Positions 22,081 to 33,639 are shown, counted from the stretch's first letter. The stretch is 64,000 bases of DNA from Neodontobutis hainanensis (GCA_024349245.1 JALDNG010002938.1:88447-152446); one strand, 5' to 3'. Program-made: numbers and translations. Notes: a model not told the origin generated them from the sequence alone.

Positions 22081-22178
22081 CTGTGGATGAGGACACAACA
22101 AAGACTGATTATTTCTCTGTTTCAGTGACACACTCCTGACTCTCTGTTGTAAAGTCTGTATTATTGATTGACTCTTAC

Positions 22179-22277
22179 TTTGTTCTTTTAAAGCTTATTG
22201 GTTTTTCCATCGACCAGTTGCTCCTGAAGGACTCACAGCTGGGGCCAGGTTCAGAAAAGACTGGTTTCTGGTACATC
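22179..22277 (-). CDS. Unit A exon 3: SxxSFRSxWSM repeat exon
   Basis: 99 bases reading QMYQKPVFSEPGPSCESFRS then NWSMEKPISFKRTK. It repeats the pattern of exon 2 (PSCVSFKSDHSK). Tandem short units of this kind at the N terminus are typical of fish NLR-C proteins. Donor GTAAGA; acceptor atgaacag. Confidence 0.65.
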
Positions 22278-22771
22278 CTGTTCATAAATCAAAAAATTCA
22301 AAGTGAATTAAAATATATAAAGTTTATTGTATTTATATTCCTCTTCATGTCAAACTTTTACAAGATTTACTTTTAAAATTAAATCCAGGTGGAGTCTTTT
22401 TTCCTGACAGTGAACATTTTAATGTTTAACTGATTCTAAGGATGTCAGAGTCCCAAAGCTGTAATATTAATTATTAAGTAATACTTATATTACAAATATT
22501 GTTTTATGGACTCCACCCAAATCTAAAGCGACACAAGTGGGATCCAGCTCTGAACCTGCATTTGAACCTGCTTTACAAAAACAAAACTCCGACCATTATC
22601 CTGACGTTACTCTAGGATCTGTGATGAATATATGAATTCATTCTAATAAAAACTTTCAAAGACCTATTCAAGGACATTTTCTAAAGACTTGTTGAGCTCC
22701 AGTTTGTAATGACTCTGTTGTTTGTGTGAACCCCATAGTTGTTCTTCTAAAGTGTTCTGACGATGACTTAC

Positions 22772-22858
22772 TGTGGACCACGTTCTCTTTTAAACCAGAT
22801 CTGTTGATCCTTGGAGTGATCACTTTTAAATGAGACACAGCTGGGCCCAGGAGCAGGT
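22772..22858 (-). CDS. Unit A exon 2: SDxS repeat exon
   Basis: 87 bases encoding PAPGPSCVSFKSDHSKDQQI and WFKRERGPQ. Acceptor ttatccacag, donor GTAAGT. In phase with E1. Confidence 0.7.
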
Positions 22859-22935
22859 CTGTGGATAAAGATGGTGCAGTGGTTTTAATGCTGACCTCTG
22901 ACCTGGAGAACAGTGGTGGACCGTCCTCATCTCAC

Positions 22936-23018
22936 CTCTGAGCTTTGGGGGTCAGTGGTTTTAGAGGAGGGGCTCCGTCCTCTCTGTGCTCACTCTGATC
23001 CATGTTCAGTCCAGAGCC
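22936..23018 (-). CDS. Unit A exon 1 with start codon
   Basis: Starts at ATG 23,003, which lies 15 bases inside the exon after acceptor attttgtag. Encodes MDQSEHREDGAPPLKPLTPK before donor GTGAGA. Four homologous first exons in the window support this start. Confidence 0.7.
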
Positions 23019-23974
23019 CTACAAAATGACACAAAGTGCAGTTATAGACAAACTACTGCAGTATAACTAAGTTAGGGACTACATCTAGATTTAAAGAAAC
23101 GTAACCAGGAATAAACCAGGACCAAATCTGTGAACTGAGTTTCAGATTGAAAACAGTATTAACAAGGATTTAACTAAGACCAGGCTTAAACCTAATAAAT
23201 CAGACATGAACAAATAACTGAGCCTTATTAAAATCATACTGCCAGAGAGAGGAGAGGACTCCACAGAATAAAACAAATTAGCATATGTACTGTTAGTGTT
23301 TAATAATAAGAAGCACTCTTATAACTTTTCTGTAAGTTATTTACACACTGTATGCTACACTGCACTAGATCAGGACACTAAATACCTCATCTGTTGAAAC
23401 CAGTTAGAACCAGTTGGTCACCCCTGGCTGGACACTTAGTGAAAAGTCCTGGTACTGGGGCAGGAAGTGCCCCCTCCTGTGTGAGGTGTGGCCAAAGGTT
23501 ATGACTTTTCGGGTTAGGGTTGACCAGCAGCACAACACGTGGGCTGACCTCATGTTAACTGCGGGTCGTAACAGCGCTCGACTTAAACCATTTTTTGAGT
23601 GGAATTAAACCGACAAACTTTATATTGGTTTTATAGTTTTTCTTCTCTTAGTCATAGCTTCAACACTCCAAAAGAGCCGGGAGAAACTGTTTTCAGAGTA
23701 ACAGTAAAATATATATTCACATTGATGGTTCTTAGACAGTAGATCAGCGCCCTCAGCTGGACAGTAAGCTCCTGTAACTTTTTTGTCCAGGGACAAGGAC
23801 CTATATCAAGAAGATATTAGTAAGGCTCTATCTCATGACACACTTAATCCTCCTGTGGTCTTTGGGTCCTTTTAGACCCGAAATAATTTTCAACATGCCA
23901 TTTTTAAAGGTTATCTTTTTTAGAATTACTTGAAATTTGGGATATTGCTCCATTACATCCTTTATAAATAAAAT
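23019..23974. other. 5' flank of unit A, no gene
   Basis: 23,090-23,210 is made of loose 'accaggactaaa'-like words that recur in other NLR flanks. 23,400-23,960 has no recognised feature apart from 'cctcctgtggtctttgggtcc', a phrase seen in dispersed fish repeats. Confidence 0.4.
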
Positions 23975-24312
23975 TCATTCATCATTTTCTGGTGACTGGA
24001 GCCTGTCCCAGCAGCTTTGGGCCTGAGGTGGGGTACACCCTGGACAATGGCCAGTTAGTCGCAGGGCTAACATTTAGAGACAGACAGTGACAGATAAGCA
24101 TTCACTCTCACATTCATTCACTAGGGACACTTTGCCAATTAACCTGTACATGCATGTCTTTGGACGGTGGGAGGAAACTGGAGTACCCGGAGAGAACCCA
24201 GAGTAACACATACAGGACATACAGACTCCTCACAGACGTACAGGAGTGGGCCGAGAATGTTTAGAGTCGACAACCTTCTTGCTGTGAGGCAGGAGTGCTA
24301 ACCACTGCCATA
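23975..24312. repeat. Dispersed repeat, second copy
   Basis: Same family as 19,130-19,432. Here the full tail 'cgacaaccttcttgctgtgaggcaggagtgctaaccactgcca' is present. Confidence 0.65.
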
Positions 24313-24406
24313 TATAAATATGTATAATTATTTAGGTTACATTGAGAGAAACATCGTAGGTCATGTTAGCAAGTAGTCTGTATTCTTGCAGCATTGTAGA
24401 ATATTT

Positions 24407-24553
24407 GGGCGGCAGTAGCTCAGTGGGTAGAGCGGCCCTCCTTCGTCCGGCGGGTGGGCGGTCCGATCCCCTCTCAAAACATCCCAAAACATCATAACAT
24501 ACCGCTCTCCCCCACATACTGTCGTTGTGTCCTTGGGCAAGACACTTAACCTG
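24407..24553 (+). mobile_element. tRNA-derived SINE
   Basis: Head GGGCGGCAGTAGCTCAGTGG with an A-box (TAGCTCAGTGGGTAGAG) and a B-box-like GGTCCGATCCC, then 'gtcgttgtgtccttgggcaagacacttaacc'. Other copies of this family lie at 41,434, 42,596, 43,548, 58,636 and 63,890. It is not a functional tRNA gene. Confidence 0.7.
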
Positions 24554-24559
24554 AATGAG

Positions 24560-25864
24560 GAATCGATAGGAACATGTGACTGGAGTGGCTAGAGTCATGG
24601 ATGACCAGAGAAAATGCAGCCGGAAGCTTTCATGATGAGGTTTTCCTAATTATTTGTTGATAGCCATTTGTAAAAAGTAAGCATTGTTTTTAAATAATAA
24701 AAAAAAATTAAATGATTATAAAATCTGTTTTTGGTTTACCTTATCTCCTGCTCATTGGTCACTTTATTATTTATGTTTTTCTCACTGTTGTCGGGTAGGA
24801 TAGAGATGTTTTTGATTTATATATCTTGTTCAACAGCCTCAAGTTTGTAGATAAGATTTACACCAGTCGTCATCGACTGAGCCATAAGTTATTATTTCAG
24901 ACCTGTCATAAACGAAGTGTTCTGTTTGAGGCCCTTGTCAGAGAGATGTCATAATGTTCTGGATCATGTGCTGCCTTCTGTGAATCTCTGCTGCAGACAC
25001 TGAGAGTAAAGACCAGGGGTCCAACTGAAGGCCTGAGGACCAAATCTGATCCTTTGTGAAGTACTTCTGATCCTAAAATGAATCATTACTGTTAATACAT
25101 CCAACAGGTGCATGAAAGGGTGACATAAATAAAATAAATGAGAGCTGTTGAGATGAAGTTCTACTGTTTTAGTGAAACACATGAGACCAGTGTTTATTAT
25201 TGGGTTTGACCTAAAGAGGTTTTAGGTCTTGGGTAAAATTAATATTTAACGAGGTCAAAATCCATCAAAGGCAGAGATATTGGGGATTTTAACTAATGAA
25301 CTAATAGCTATCACTTAAAAGAGGAAACAACCCAAATAAGCAAATCCAGTTTAAAGTTAGTAACTCTTTAATTCATTATAAAAGATAGAGAAAGTGCGAG
25401 AGAGAGAAAACAAAGAAACAAAGACATATCTGTTGCAAGTTCCTGGATGACTTCCTGTGAATGAGAGCCATGTGGGGGAGGAGAGGCTTCCTTCTCTCCT
25501 CTGAGTCATGGTGGCTCCACCTCCTAAAGCCCAGCTCATACTCACTGTTGAGGCTCCTTTTCTTTTGGTAATTAGATTTAGGTGTTCTTTTTGTACGGTT
25601 TAGAAGAAAACAAGGGATTAGAGAAGAAAAGGGCATCTCAGGCAAAATAAAAAAAAAGAGAGGATTGATATGTAATTTTTATTTTTAGAAAATGCATGAT
25701 CAGATGTATAATCTTATTACATACAGTAGGTTCTTCTCGTGTGATAGTCTGACCCCAGGAAGCAAGGCTCCTAGACGAGATTATAAACCTATCAATATGC
25801 CTCTTTATGATATGATTATGGTTTCCTGGGAACAGGGACCTTACATCAGATAAGAGGAGATAGA
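24560..25864. other. No gene recognised
   Basis: Non-coding sequence between unit A and unit B. It occupies the place where unit B's 3' end should be. Confidence 0.45.
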
Positions 25865-25942
25865 GAGGAAGAGGAGCGGAGGAGCGAGGACCATAGAGAG
25901 GAGGAGGAGGGAGCGAGGGCCGTGAGAGGAGGAGGAGGAGGA
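25865..25942 (+). repeat. Purine-rich GGA tract at the unit B breakpoint
   Basis: Runs of GAGGAGGAGG on the plus strand. Homology between B and A begins exactly here: A has a shorter 'gacgaggaggagggagggagg' in its SPRY exon. A GA-rich breakpoint suggests microhomology or slippage. Confidence 0.7.
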
Positions 25943-26275
25943 GGGTGTGTTTATTATGCCGAACATAGTAACGACCTTTAGAGCAGATCAGACTCCAGGA
26001 GTGATCGTTGTATCCAAACACACAGTTATCGCTGCGGCTTTTCCTTCTGATTTCTCTGTAAGACACTGATATAGAAACCCTTCCGCTCCACTGGACCTCC
26101 CAGTAACAGCGACCAGTCAGACCAGTCGAACACAGCAGCTGAGGCCATTTTTCAAATCTGTCCTGATGATCTGGATATGGCTGCTTCTTTTTCACCCATG
26201 TCACCTTCTTGTTGTCGTCAGACAGTTTGAGGAGTCTGTGAGCTGTGTTTGGATCCAGTGTGAGTTCACAGAAAT
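25942..26275 (-). pseudogene. Unit B PRY-SPRY exon, C-terminus lost
   Basis: Identical to unit A from FCELTLDPNTAH to YYVRHNKHTLL, then runs into the GGA tract and unrelated sequence. The strands that in A read GTVAVYVDCPAGSLSFY and the final LFPGF part are absent, so the domain could not fold normally. Confidence 0.85.
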
Positions 26276-27009
26276 CTGATGGAGAGAAGACACAATACAG
26301 CTGCAGTTAGTCCTCTGTCCTCTCTGAACACGTGAGATTAACACAAATGTACAAGATTCTGTTTGATGGAAAAGTCATATTAGAAGAAAGACGTGTTTGG
26401 AGGAGCTTTAAACTCTTCTACTTAATCCAACACATTTTCTAAGGTGTGTTCCTGCTGCATTGAGGCTTGTGTTCAGGTCTAAAGACACACTGGGGGTGAG
26501 TGTAACTCTGCTACAGACACACTCTCATACAGCTCCAGCTTATACAGGTGTCTGCAGGCCTCTATGAGTCTGAGTCACACTAACTCTGCAACAAACTACT
26601 GCTGCATCACTTTTACAACCATCACTGTCTCAGAGTCACACACACACACTTTTCAGGACAATGTGGAAAAGACATGACTTTTGTCCCTGAATTTGTGTCT
26701 GGCTCAGAGTTTGGACAGAGACAGATCCCATTGTAAGTCCAGTAAGTCCAGTAATGAATAGGGTTTGTCTGAGTCAACAAAAGGTCAGGCTCAGTGACAC
26801 ATCAATGACAGCATTTACAATCATTATTTATCTTTTTAAATTAATAAAATTCATCTTACTTTTCCAGGGACAAACTGTTAACCAGTGGACTCCAGCAGGA
26901 TCCAGTCTGAAGGAAAACAGAGACATTACATGTCTGATCCACACAAGCTTTTCTTTTGAATATCATTGAAACAGGTTTGTTGTGTTGAGCCTCATTTGAT
27001 TAGACATAA

Positions 27010-28000
27010 TCACAATTACAACTGATATTTTCTTAAACAGCCTGGCTAAATTTTTGGACTTTCTGCTTGACAAAAGTCTCATCTGTGTCTAGTTGTAGAT
27101 GTTTGATTTTGTAAAGTCCTGTGAGTTGATGATATGGTGTTGTGAGTGGCCTACCAATAGAGCCAAAATAATGGTCAGGTGTTTGGCTGAATCTGTGCTG
27201 CTTACTATGGGTCGTAGTGGAATTTCTTCTTTGTGTATTTTGGGTAAGCCATATATGCATGGAGTGGTGTTCCCAGGATACAGCCTGTAGTACAGAGGTC
27301 GATCAATGACTTGGTCCTTCTCCAGCCTCTGCAGACAGTCTATGACCTTTTTCTTGTACCCACTTGAGGGATCTCTCCTCAGTGTCTCATAGGTGGTGGT
27401 GTCACTGAGTAAACTGTTGATACTGGACCCATAGTCATCTGTGTTCAGGGTCACAGTGCATCTTCCTTTGTCTGCTGCAGAATAGTGATGCTATGGTCCT
27501 TCTCCAGTGCTGACAAAGCCCTCCTTTGCTCTGAGTTGATATTGGAGGGGGTGGTTTGGCACTGACCAGTGCTGCTGTGACCTTGAGTCTCAGTTCTTCA
27601 GCTTCATTTCCAGACAATTTATTGTTCCTTATGGCTGATTCTGTTGCTGTGATGAGGTCTACTGTAGGGATGTGCCTTGGAGAGACTGAGAAATGAAGCC
27701 CTTTTTCAAGAACCTCCTTTTCAGTTTGGGTGAGAACTCTGTGAGTGAGTCTGTCTGATCCTTTCACCCAAAAGGTGGGTTTGGGCCAGGCATAGGATGT
27801 TTTCAGCCCTGTGTCCCTTAACCGCAGAACACAGTTGTAGGCTTTTAGGAATCAGATTACTTTGTCTGCATCGTAGGTTAAAGATGATTACTATAGTCTG
27901 CCAGTTTCCTGGCAGTTTTCTCATGCTCTCATAGCAGTTGAAGGGTTTTATTCCCAAAGTTGGCCGCAACATGTCTGTGAAGGTTCTCAGTCATCCTGGA
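27010..28000 (-). mobile_element. Penelope-like RT fragment, copy in unit B
   Basis: Near-identical to 16,210-17,190 at an offset of 10,800-10,804 bases; duplicated together with its host intron, not inserted independently. Same YGLPKIHK motif and same frameshifts. Confidence 0.75.
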
Positions 28001-28392
28001 CATATTGAAGAAAAGGTTTGAGTAAAAGCATCTGGACTAAGTTTTTAAGGTGAAGACGTTTTGTCTCTAATTCCAAGAGACTTTATCAATTCTGAGATCA
28101 ACTGAAACTAAACCTGATGGTACCAGACTGTTCTGGTCTCATAGTTGTTAGCCATGAAAGGGAAGTGTGACTCCTGATGTAAGATTCGTTAAAGGCTCAA
28201 GTGAGTCGGTAGTGTCACTGTTCCAATCAGTTGTTTTGTTTTGATTCATGTTTCAGAACTAAATACTAGGCAACATGAATCTGAGGCCACCTCTTGTGCT
28301 CTGTGCTGAAGAGTCCTAATGACTCCCAGCTTGTGCTGCAGAGGCTGGTGGGAATCAAACATCAAATCATCAGGACTCTTCAGTGCAGAACA

Positions 28393-28853
28393 CAAGAGGT
28401 GTCCTCAACCTCAGAAGGCAAACTGAAAGAAGAACAACACATCTGTAAAGCCCTGTGGATACCCTAGAAGGACTTTCAACAAAACCAAGAGGACACAGAA
28501 ACCAAATAGACAGGAACCAGGGACAAAAGTGTGTAGTTATCCCTTAAGGTTTGTTTGAAAAACTTAAAGGATTTTCTACAAACACAACATTCCATGTTTA
28601 AACCAAGGTGTTCCCTGGTTCTTTGCATCAAAAACTGGTGAGGATGCACAAGATGATGTATCAGCACAGAAGAGCCAATCCTGGAGGACCTGAATCTGCA
28701 GTCCACCTCAAAGAGAAAGGACAGTCCTTTGAGGACACCAATGATCAAATTTTGTCCAGAGTGGCAAGAGTGGGGTGAAGAAAGACATTTTTGTAAAATG
28801 GAAAAACCCTCTTTGAACAGTCTAGTTGGCCTTAGATTCATGTTGCCCAGTAT
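28393..28853 (+). mobile_element. Penelope-like endonuclease-end fragment, copy in unit B
   Basis: Copy of 17,590-18,050, one A shorter in the run near 28,797, again between inverted arms (27,990-28,314 and 28,853-29,173). Confidence 0.6.
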
Positions 28854-29688
28854 TTATATCAGTGTTTTGAAATTTCAATCAAAACAGTTTTAGTCTAGAA
28901 CAACAACAACACCTGAATGAAACAGTGACAATAACAACTCTCCTGAGCCTTTAACGACTCTCACATCAGGAGTCACTCTGTCCTTTCAAAACTAACAACT
29001 ATGAGACCAGAACAACCTGGTACCATTAGGTTTGGTTTCAGGGTAAACCCTTCCTTCTATAGATAAAGGCTTATCAGTTGATCTCAGAATTGATAAAGTC
29101 TCTTGAAATTATAAACAAAACATTTTGACCTTGAAAGGTCCAGATGCTTTTACTTAAACCTTTGTTTATAGGATAAAAGTTTTTTCTTCTTTTTCAAATC
29201 TATTAAAGATACACACTCAACTGCCACTTTATTATGTACAGAGGCATGAAAAAGTATCTGAAACCTTTGGAATTTCTCACATTTCTGCCTAAAATCACAG
29301 ATCAGATCTTTGCCAAAATGACACAGATGAAAATAGTGTCTGTTTTAACTAAAAAACCCCAAACATTTATAGGTTCTCAAACAATAATGATGTCAATATT
29401 TCTCCACAGCTAAATCTTGTGTAAAGCATTCTTAGAAACATAGTTTATACTAGTTTATACTATTTATACTACTATTAAAACAGTGACGGCCTCTCCCAAA
29501 AATGATAAAAAAATAGGTTTGATCCGTCTTGCCTTTAAATTTAAAACCCATGATGCCTGCTAGGGAGTTCATCAAAACCATAAAGTAACAAACATAAATA
29601 AAGAAACACAAAAAAATATTAAAAATGTTTAATCCTAAAATTACATCAAAACCATGCCTCTTACCCATTATCACAGAGCTGTCCATAC

Positions 29689-29860
29689 CTGAGAGTGTCC
29701 AGTCTGCAGAGGGGTCCTCCTGTAGAGCAGACAGGAGCTTTACTCCTGTGTCTCCTGGATGGTTGTAGCTCAGATCCAGCTCTCTCAGATGGGAGGGTTG
29801 GACCTCAGAGCTGAGGCCAGAGAAGAACAGCCTTCCTCTGAGATCAGACAACCTGAGAGT
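29689..29860 (-). pseudogene. Unit B exon 8: LRR exon with two one-base deletions
   Basis: 172 bases; frame changes at the same two G-runs as unit A exon 8. Differs from A at a few bases only (for example SSEVQ for TSEVQ in the shifted frame). Confidence 0.75.
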
Positions 29861-30138
29861 CTGAAAATACAAGTACCAGGTCTTTGCATTAACGGATAAC
29901 TTTCCAGCAGACATTCAGTTCACCACATGGTTGTTTAAAAGAGCCTAAAAACTCAGCAGCTCAATCCACTTCTAAAAACTTAAAAACAAATGGTTTAAGA
30001 TAAAAAGAGATCTGTCTTTTCCAAAAGCACTTTGTCCATGTCTTTAAGGAGGATAGCAAGACTACTAAACACTAGGACATAGATAAAGTATTTCTAACAA
30101 ACAAATAGTGAAAATCATTGAAGTCATGTTTTCCTGAC

Positions 30139-30312
30139 CTGAGATTTTCCAGTTCACAGTGAGGACTCTTCAGTCCAACAGACAACATCTTCAGCCCTGA
30201 GTCCTTCAAGTCGTTGTTACTGAGGTCCAGTTCTCTCAGACTAGAGGACTGGGAGCTGAGGACTGAGGACAGAGCTTCACAGCTTCTCTCCGACAGGTTA
30301 CAGCTGCTCAGT
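30139..30312 (-). CDS. Unit B exon 7: LRR exon, intact frame
   Basis: 174 bases, LSSCNLSERSCEALSSVL and LRELDLSNNDLKDSGLKM. One or two bases differ from unit A. Part of a pseudogene. Confidence 0.7.
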
Positions 30313-30386
30313 CTGAAAAAATATTTTATTGTGTTGAATGGTAGAAGAAAATTAAAATAAAATTTAGTAAAATAAACAATACTCAC

Positions 30387-31948
30387 AGAGCTTTGTTTGA
30401 TGCTTTGACCACTGGCACCAGCCTCAGGAGAGCCTCCTCTGAAGCAGAGTATTTCTTCAGCTCAAACACATCCAGAGCTTCTTCTGATGACAGTAAGATG
30501 AAGGCCAGAGCTGACCACTGAGCAGGAGACAGTCCAGCTTCAGACAGGCGTCCTGAACTCAGGTACTGTTGGATCTGCTCCACCAGAGAACGGTCATTCA
30601 GTTCATTCAGACAGTGGAACAGGTTAATGCTTCTCTCTGCAGACACATCAGCAATCTTCTGCTTGATGTACTCAGCTGTTTCCTGAATTGCCTGGGAGCT
30701 ACTTCCTGTCTGTGTCAGCAGACCCTGTAAAAGGTTCTGATTGGTCGGCAGTGAAAGACCCAGGAGGAATCGGAGGAACAAGTCCAGGTGTCCATTTGGA
30801 CTCTGTAAGGCCTGATCCACAGCTGTTTGGTGAAGATCTACTAAATTTGTGGCAGTTTGGGCTTGTGCTGTGAGCAGGTTGAGCCCAGTGTTGATGAAGG
30901 TCTGATGGACGTAAGAGCAGCCAGAAACTCCTGGACACTCAGATGGACAAAGCAGTAGACCTTGGTCTGGTACAGACCTGGCTCCTCTCTAAAGACCTGT
31001 GTGAACACTCCAGAGTAAACTGAGGCTGCTGTGGTGTCGAGGCCACACTTGTTCAGGTCTGACTCGTAGAAGATCAGGTTTCCTTTCTGCAGCTGCTCAA
31101 AGGCCAGTTTTCCCAGAGACTCCACCATCTTCCTGGTCTCTGGACTCCAGTGTGGGTCTGTCTCAGATCCTTCTTTATACTTGACGTTGACTTTGGCCTG
31201 AACCACCAGGAAGTGGATGTACATCTGAGTCAGGGTCTTGGGCAGCTCTCTCTCTCTCTGGTTTTCAACACATGCTCCAGGACTGTGGCAGTGATCCAGC
31301 AGAAGACTGGGATGTGGCACATGTTATGGAGGCTTCGGACGTCCTGATGTGGGAGATGATTGTGTCGGGCTTGTCTCTGAACCTCTTCCTGAAGTACTGC
31401 TCTTTCTGTGGGTCGGTGAACCCTCCGATCTCTGTCACCATGGAGACACACTCAGCTGGGATCTGATTGGCTGCCGCGGGTCGTGTGGTTATCCAGAGGC
31501 GAGCGGAGGGAAGCAGGGTCCCCCTGATGAGGTTTACCAGCAGCACATCCACTGAGCTGGACTCTGTGGTGTCAGTCAGGGCCTTGGTTTTGGTGAAGTC
31601 CAGAGGAAGTCTGCACTCGTCCAGACCGTCAAAGATGAAGACCACCTGGAGGTCTTCAAAGATGCAGAGTCCTGCTTCTTTGGTTTCACTAAAGAAGTGT
31701 TGAACAAGTTGCACCAAACTGAACTGTCTCTTTCAGCACATTGAGTGCTCTGAAAGTGAACGGAACAGCAGCTGTATGTCCTGGTTGGCTTTGCCTTCAG
31801 CCCAGTCCAGACTGAACTTCTGAGTGAGCACTGTTTTCCCGATGCCAGCCACTCCCTTTGTCAGCACTGTTCTGATTGGTCCATCTGTGTCAGCTGGGCC
31901 TTTAAAGATGTCTTCACATGTGATGGCTGTCTCTGGTCTGCCTGGTTT
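30387..31948 (-). pseudogene. Unit B exon 6: NACHT exon, 5'-truncated and frameshifted
   Basis: Walker A region (GVAGIGKT) and Walker B (VVFIFDGLDECRLPL) are readable, but four or more indels divide the frame. Upstream the homology breaks into 'ggctgtgacgtgttgcttcctgactagccccgcccc', so no splice acceptor or FISNA remains. Confidence 0.8.
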
Positions 31949-32082
31949 TGGCTGTGACGTGTTGCTTCCTGACTAGCCCCGCCCCTTTCCTCTAGGTTGA
32001 ATGCTATTGGCTGTTGACAGTTAAAGCAACACCCAGTGATCATTGTTTAAAGTTTAAACCTGAGCTGAGAGAGAAAGTTGAA
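31949..32082. promoter_or_regulatory. Junction sequence with GC-box and CCAAT-like words
   Basis: AGCCCCGCCCCTTTCC and GCTATTGGCTG lie directly upstream (minus-strand sense) of the broken NACHT exon. They look promoter-like, but the first ATG that reads across the junction is out of frame with NACHT. Confidence 0.3.
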
Positions 32083-32590
32083 CCAGTGTGAAACAAATGA
32101 AGCCAAAGTTCCCAGGTTTGGATTTGTTTTATCAAAACTTACTCAACTCTCTTTGTGCAACATGGTCCGAGGAAAAGGCCACCTTAAGCAGTCATTAAAC
32201 CCCTAATAAATCAAGTAAACCAGAGAAAAACCTGGTTAAACTTAGTAAAAAAAAAGGACAAAACCCAAGTCATGAATAAAGTAAGACTGTAATAAATTAC
32301 TGAAAGAGACAGTTTCTTACTGCTCACTAATGTGAACCTATCTGTAAAGTCCAAACCCAGTCCAAACCCAGTCCAAAGTCAGTTCTACCTCCTTCAGTGT
32401 AAAGTGTAACAGCAGTAGGACCCAGCAGGGGGCAGTGTGGCCTCAGACTCTGAGCTGTTAAAACCATGAGGGTCAGACTTCAGTGAAATAAACTGTACAC
32501 ACATTTACACTACAGTCACCCCTTCTCATTCATTGGTTTTTCTTTATTTTTTATTTTTTATTACTTCTACATTTTTAGATTCAAACTGAA
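32083..32590. repeat. NLR flank block Y, copy 1
   Basis: Matches 63,335-63,860 closely ('aaacaaatgaagccaaagttcccaggtttggatttgtttta', 'gtccaaacccagtccaaagtc', 'cagcagggggcagtgtggcctcagactc'). Followed by a poly(A)/(T) zone with A23 at 32,628-32,652. Confidence 0.75.
32421..32440 (+). promoter_or_regulatory. CTCF-like site in block Y copy 1
   Basis: CCCAGCAGGGGGCAGTGTGG is a strong match to the vertebrate CTCF core. The same sequence with one change is at 63,695. Confidence 0.4.
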
Positions 32591-32659
32591 TACATAATAT
32601 GAAGGAATATATATATATGGAATTGTGTAAAAAAAAAAAAAAAAAAAAAAAACAGAATG

Positions 32660-33639
32660 TGTTTTATATTTGAGTTTCTTTGAAGTGGACAGATTTTGCT
32701 TTGATGACAGCTTTGCACACTCTCGACATTCATTCAGCTTCAGGAGGTCTCCTGGAATGGTTTTCTAACAGTCTTGAAGGAGTTCATCAGGGACTAAACT
32801 GAGATTGAAACTACTCAACCAGAAATGATCCTGCACCAATATTTATTAAATCTTTATGAAACATAGATTAAATCTAGTCAAAACCTGATTAAACACAGTT
32901 TGGAACAAGGCCAGGAAGAAACCCAGGACTAACTCAGACCTAAACTAAATGTGGACTAAAACCAGACTAAAGCAGGTCTAAAGCCAGGACTAAAGCCAGA
33001 GCAGAGTGCTGTTGAAAAGAATCAAACTGGTCAAACCTGAGTGGATCCAAAGTGTCCAAAGTGTCTCAGAGAAAAGTGTGCGACTGAAGGAAAAGACTTG
33101 TTTATGTGCGTCATCTTCTTGGAATTTCCATCAGTGCTGTGCCGCCCCCCACTGGTTAGAGTAAGAAACACTAATGAAAACATAAGCAGGGAAACCACTT
33201 TCTGAGAGGCTTCTGAGAGGAGGCATAAGCGAGGATAGACCTATGCAAACTCAGGGCAGAGGAGAAAACCCCACCCTCTCCACGCGCTGTTGGACGAGAC
33301 GCATCTCTTATGTTTGTTTCCTAACTTCTACAGAGACTTCTTCTACAGTTACAATTATTCATCTGTGAGTGTTCTATTAAGTCCTGATGTTTGTGAACAT
33401 TATATTTGTATAAATAAAGAGAAGAAAACTATCAATATATATTTATTTAAAATGTAACAAATATTTCTGTTAAACATTTAGATCAGACTAAATTAAAATT
33501 CTGAAGTTAATGTGGACATTACTGCAAGTGAGGCTCCTGAGAATCATGTCCCATTGAGTTTAATACATATCTCCTCTCTCTCTCTCTAAAATTACTGTCT
33601 TAAAACTTATACAATCAGTATAACTTCCAGCAACACTCA
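32660..33639. other. NLR 5'-flank remnants, no gene
   Basis: 32,900-33,010 is packed with 'accaggactaaa' words. 32,985-33,110 matches 62,685-62,830. 33,140-33,640 has no recognised feature apart from a short (TC)n at about 33,575. Confidence 0.45.

Larger units (their letters stand above)
14940..23018 (-). pseudogene. NLR unit A: NLRC3-like gene with FISNA-NACHT, LRRs and B30.2, four one-base deletions
   Basis: A complete ten-exon NLR gene is traceable on the minus strand: E1 22,936-23,003 (ATG), E2 22,772-22,858, E3 22,179-22,277, E4 22,014-22,080, E5 21,704-21,908, E6 19,854-21,616 (FISNA-NACHT), LRR exons 19,609-19,782 and 18,883-19,054, short exon 16,060-16,106, and PRY-SPRY exon 14,940-15,475. 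Every junction keeps phase if four missing bases are allowed for: two in E6 and two in the second LRR exon. As written the gene cannot give a full-length protein. The deletions all fall in homopolymers or CT runs, so consensus error is possible; unit B shares them, which favours a real pseudogene. The product would be a cytosolic NLR of about 1,073 residues. Confidence 0.8.
25942..31948 (-). pseudogene. NLR unit B: copy of A truncated at both ends
   Basis: Traceable parts are PRY-SPRY (25,942-26,275), the 47-base linker exon (26,860-26,906), LRR exons 29,689-29,860 (172 bases, the same two deletions as A) and 30,139-30,312 (174 bases), and a NACHT exon (30,387 to about 31,948). FISNA and exons E1-E5 are missing: homology stops at 31,948 inside the sequence for KPGRPETAI. 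The last third of SPRY is missing too. The NACHT exon carries A's two frameshifts and further indels near 30,915, 31,733 and 31,763. It is certainly non-functional as an NLR. Confidence 0.85.

Noticed and set aside
24407..24480. Possible tRNA gene (TAGCTCAGTGGGTAGAG)
   Set aside because: The A-box fits, but the rest does not fold as a tRNA and the sequence continues into the SINE body. Five more copies of the same family are in the window.
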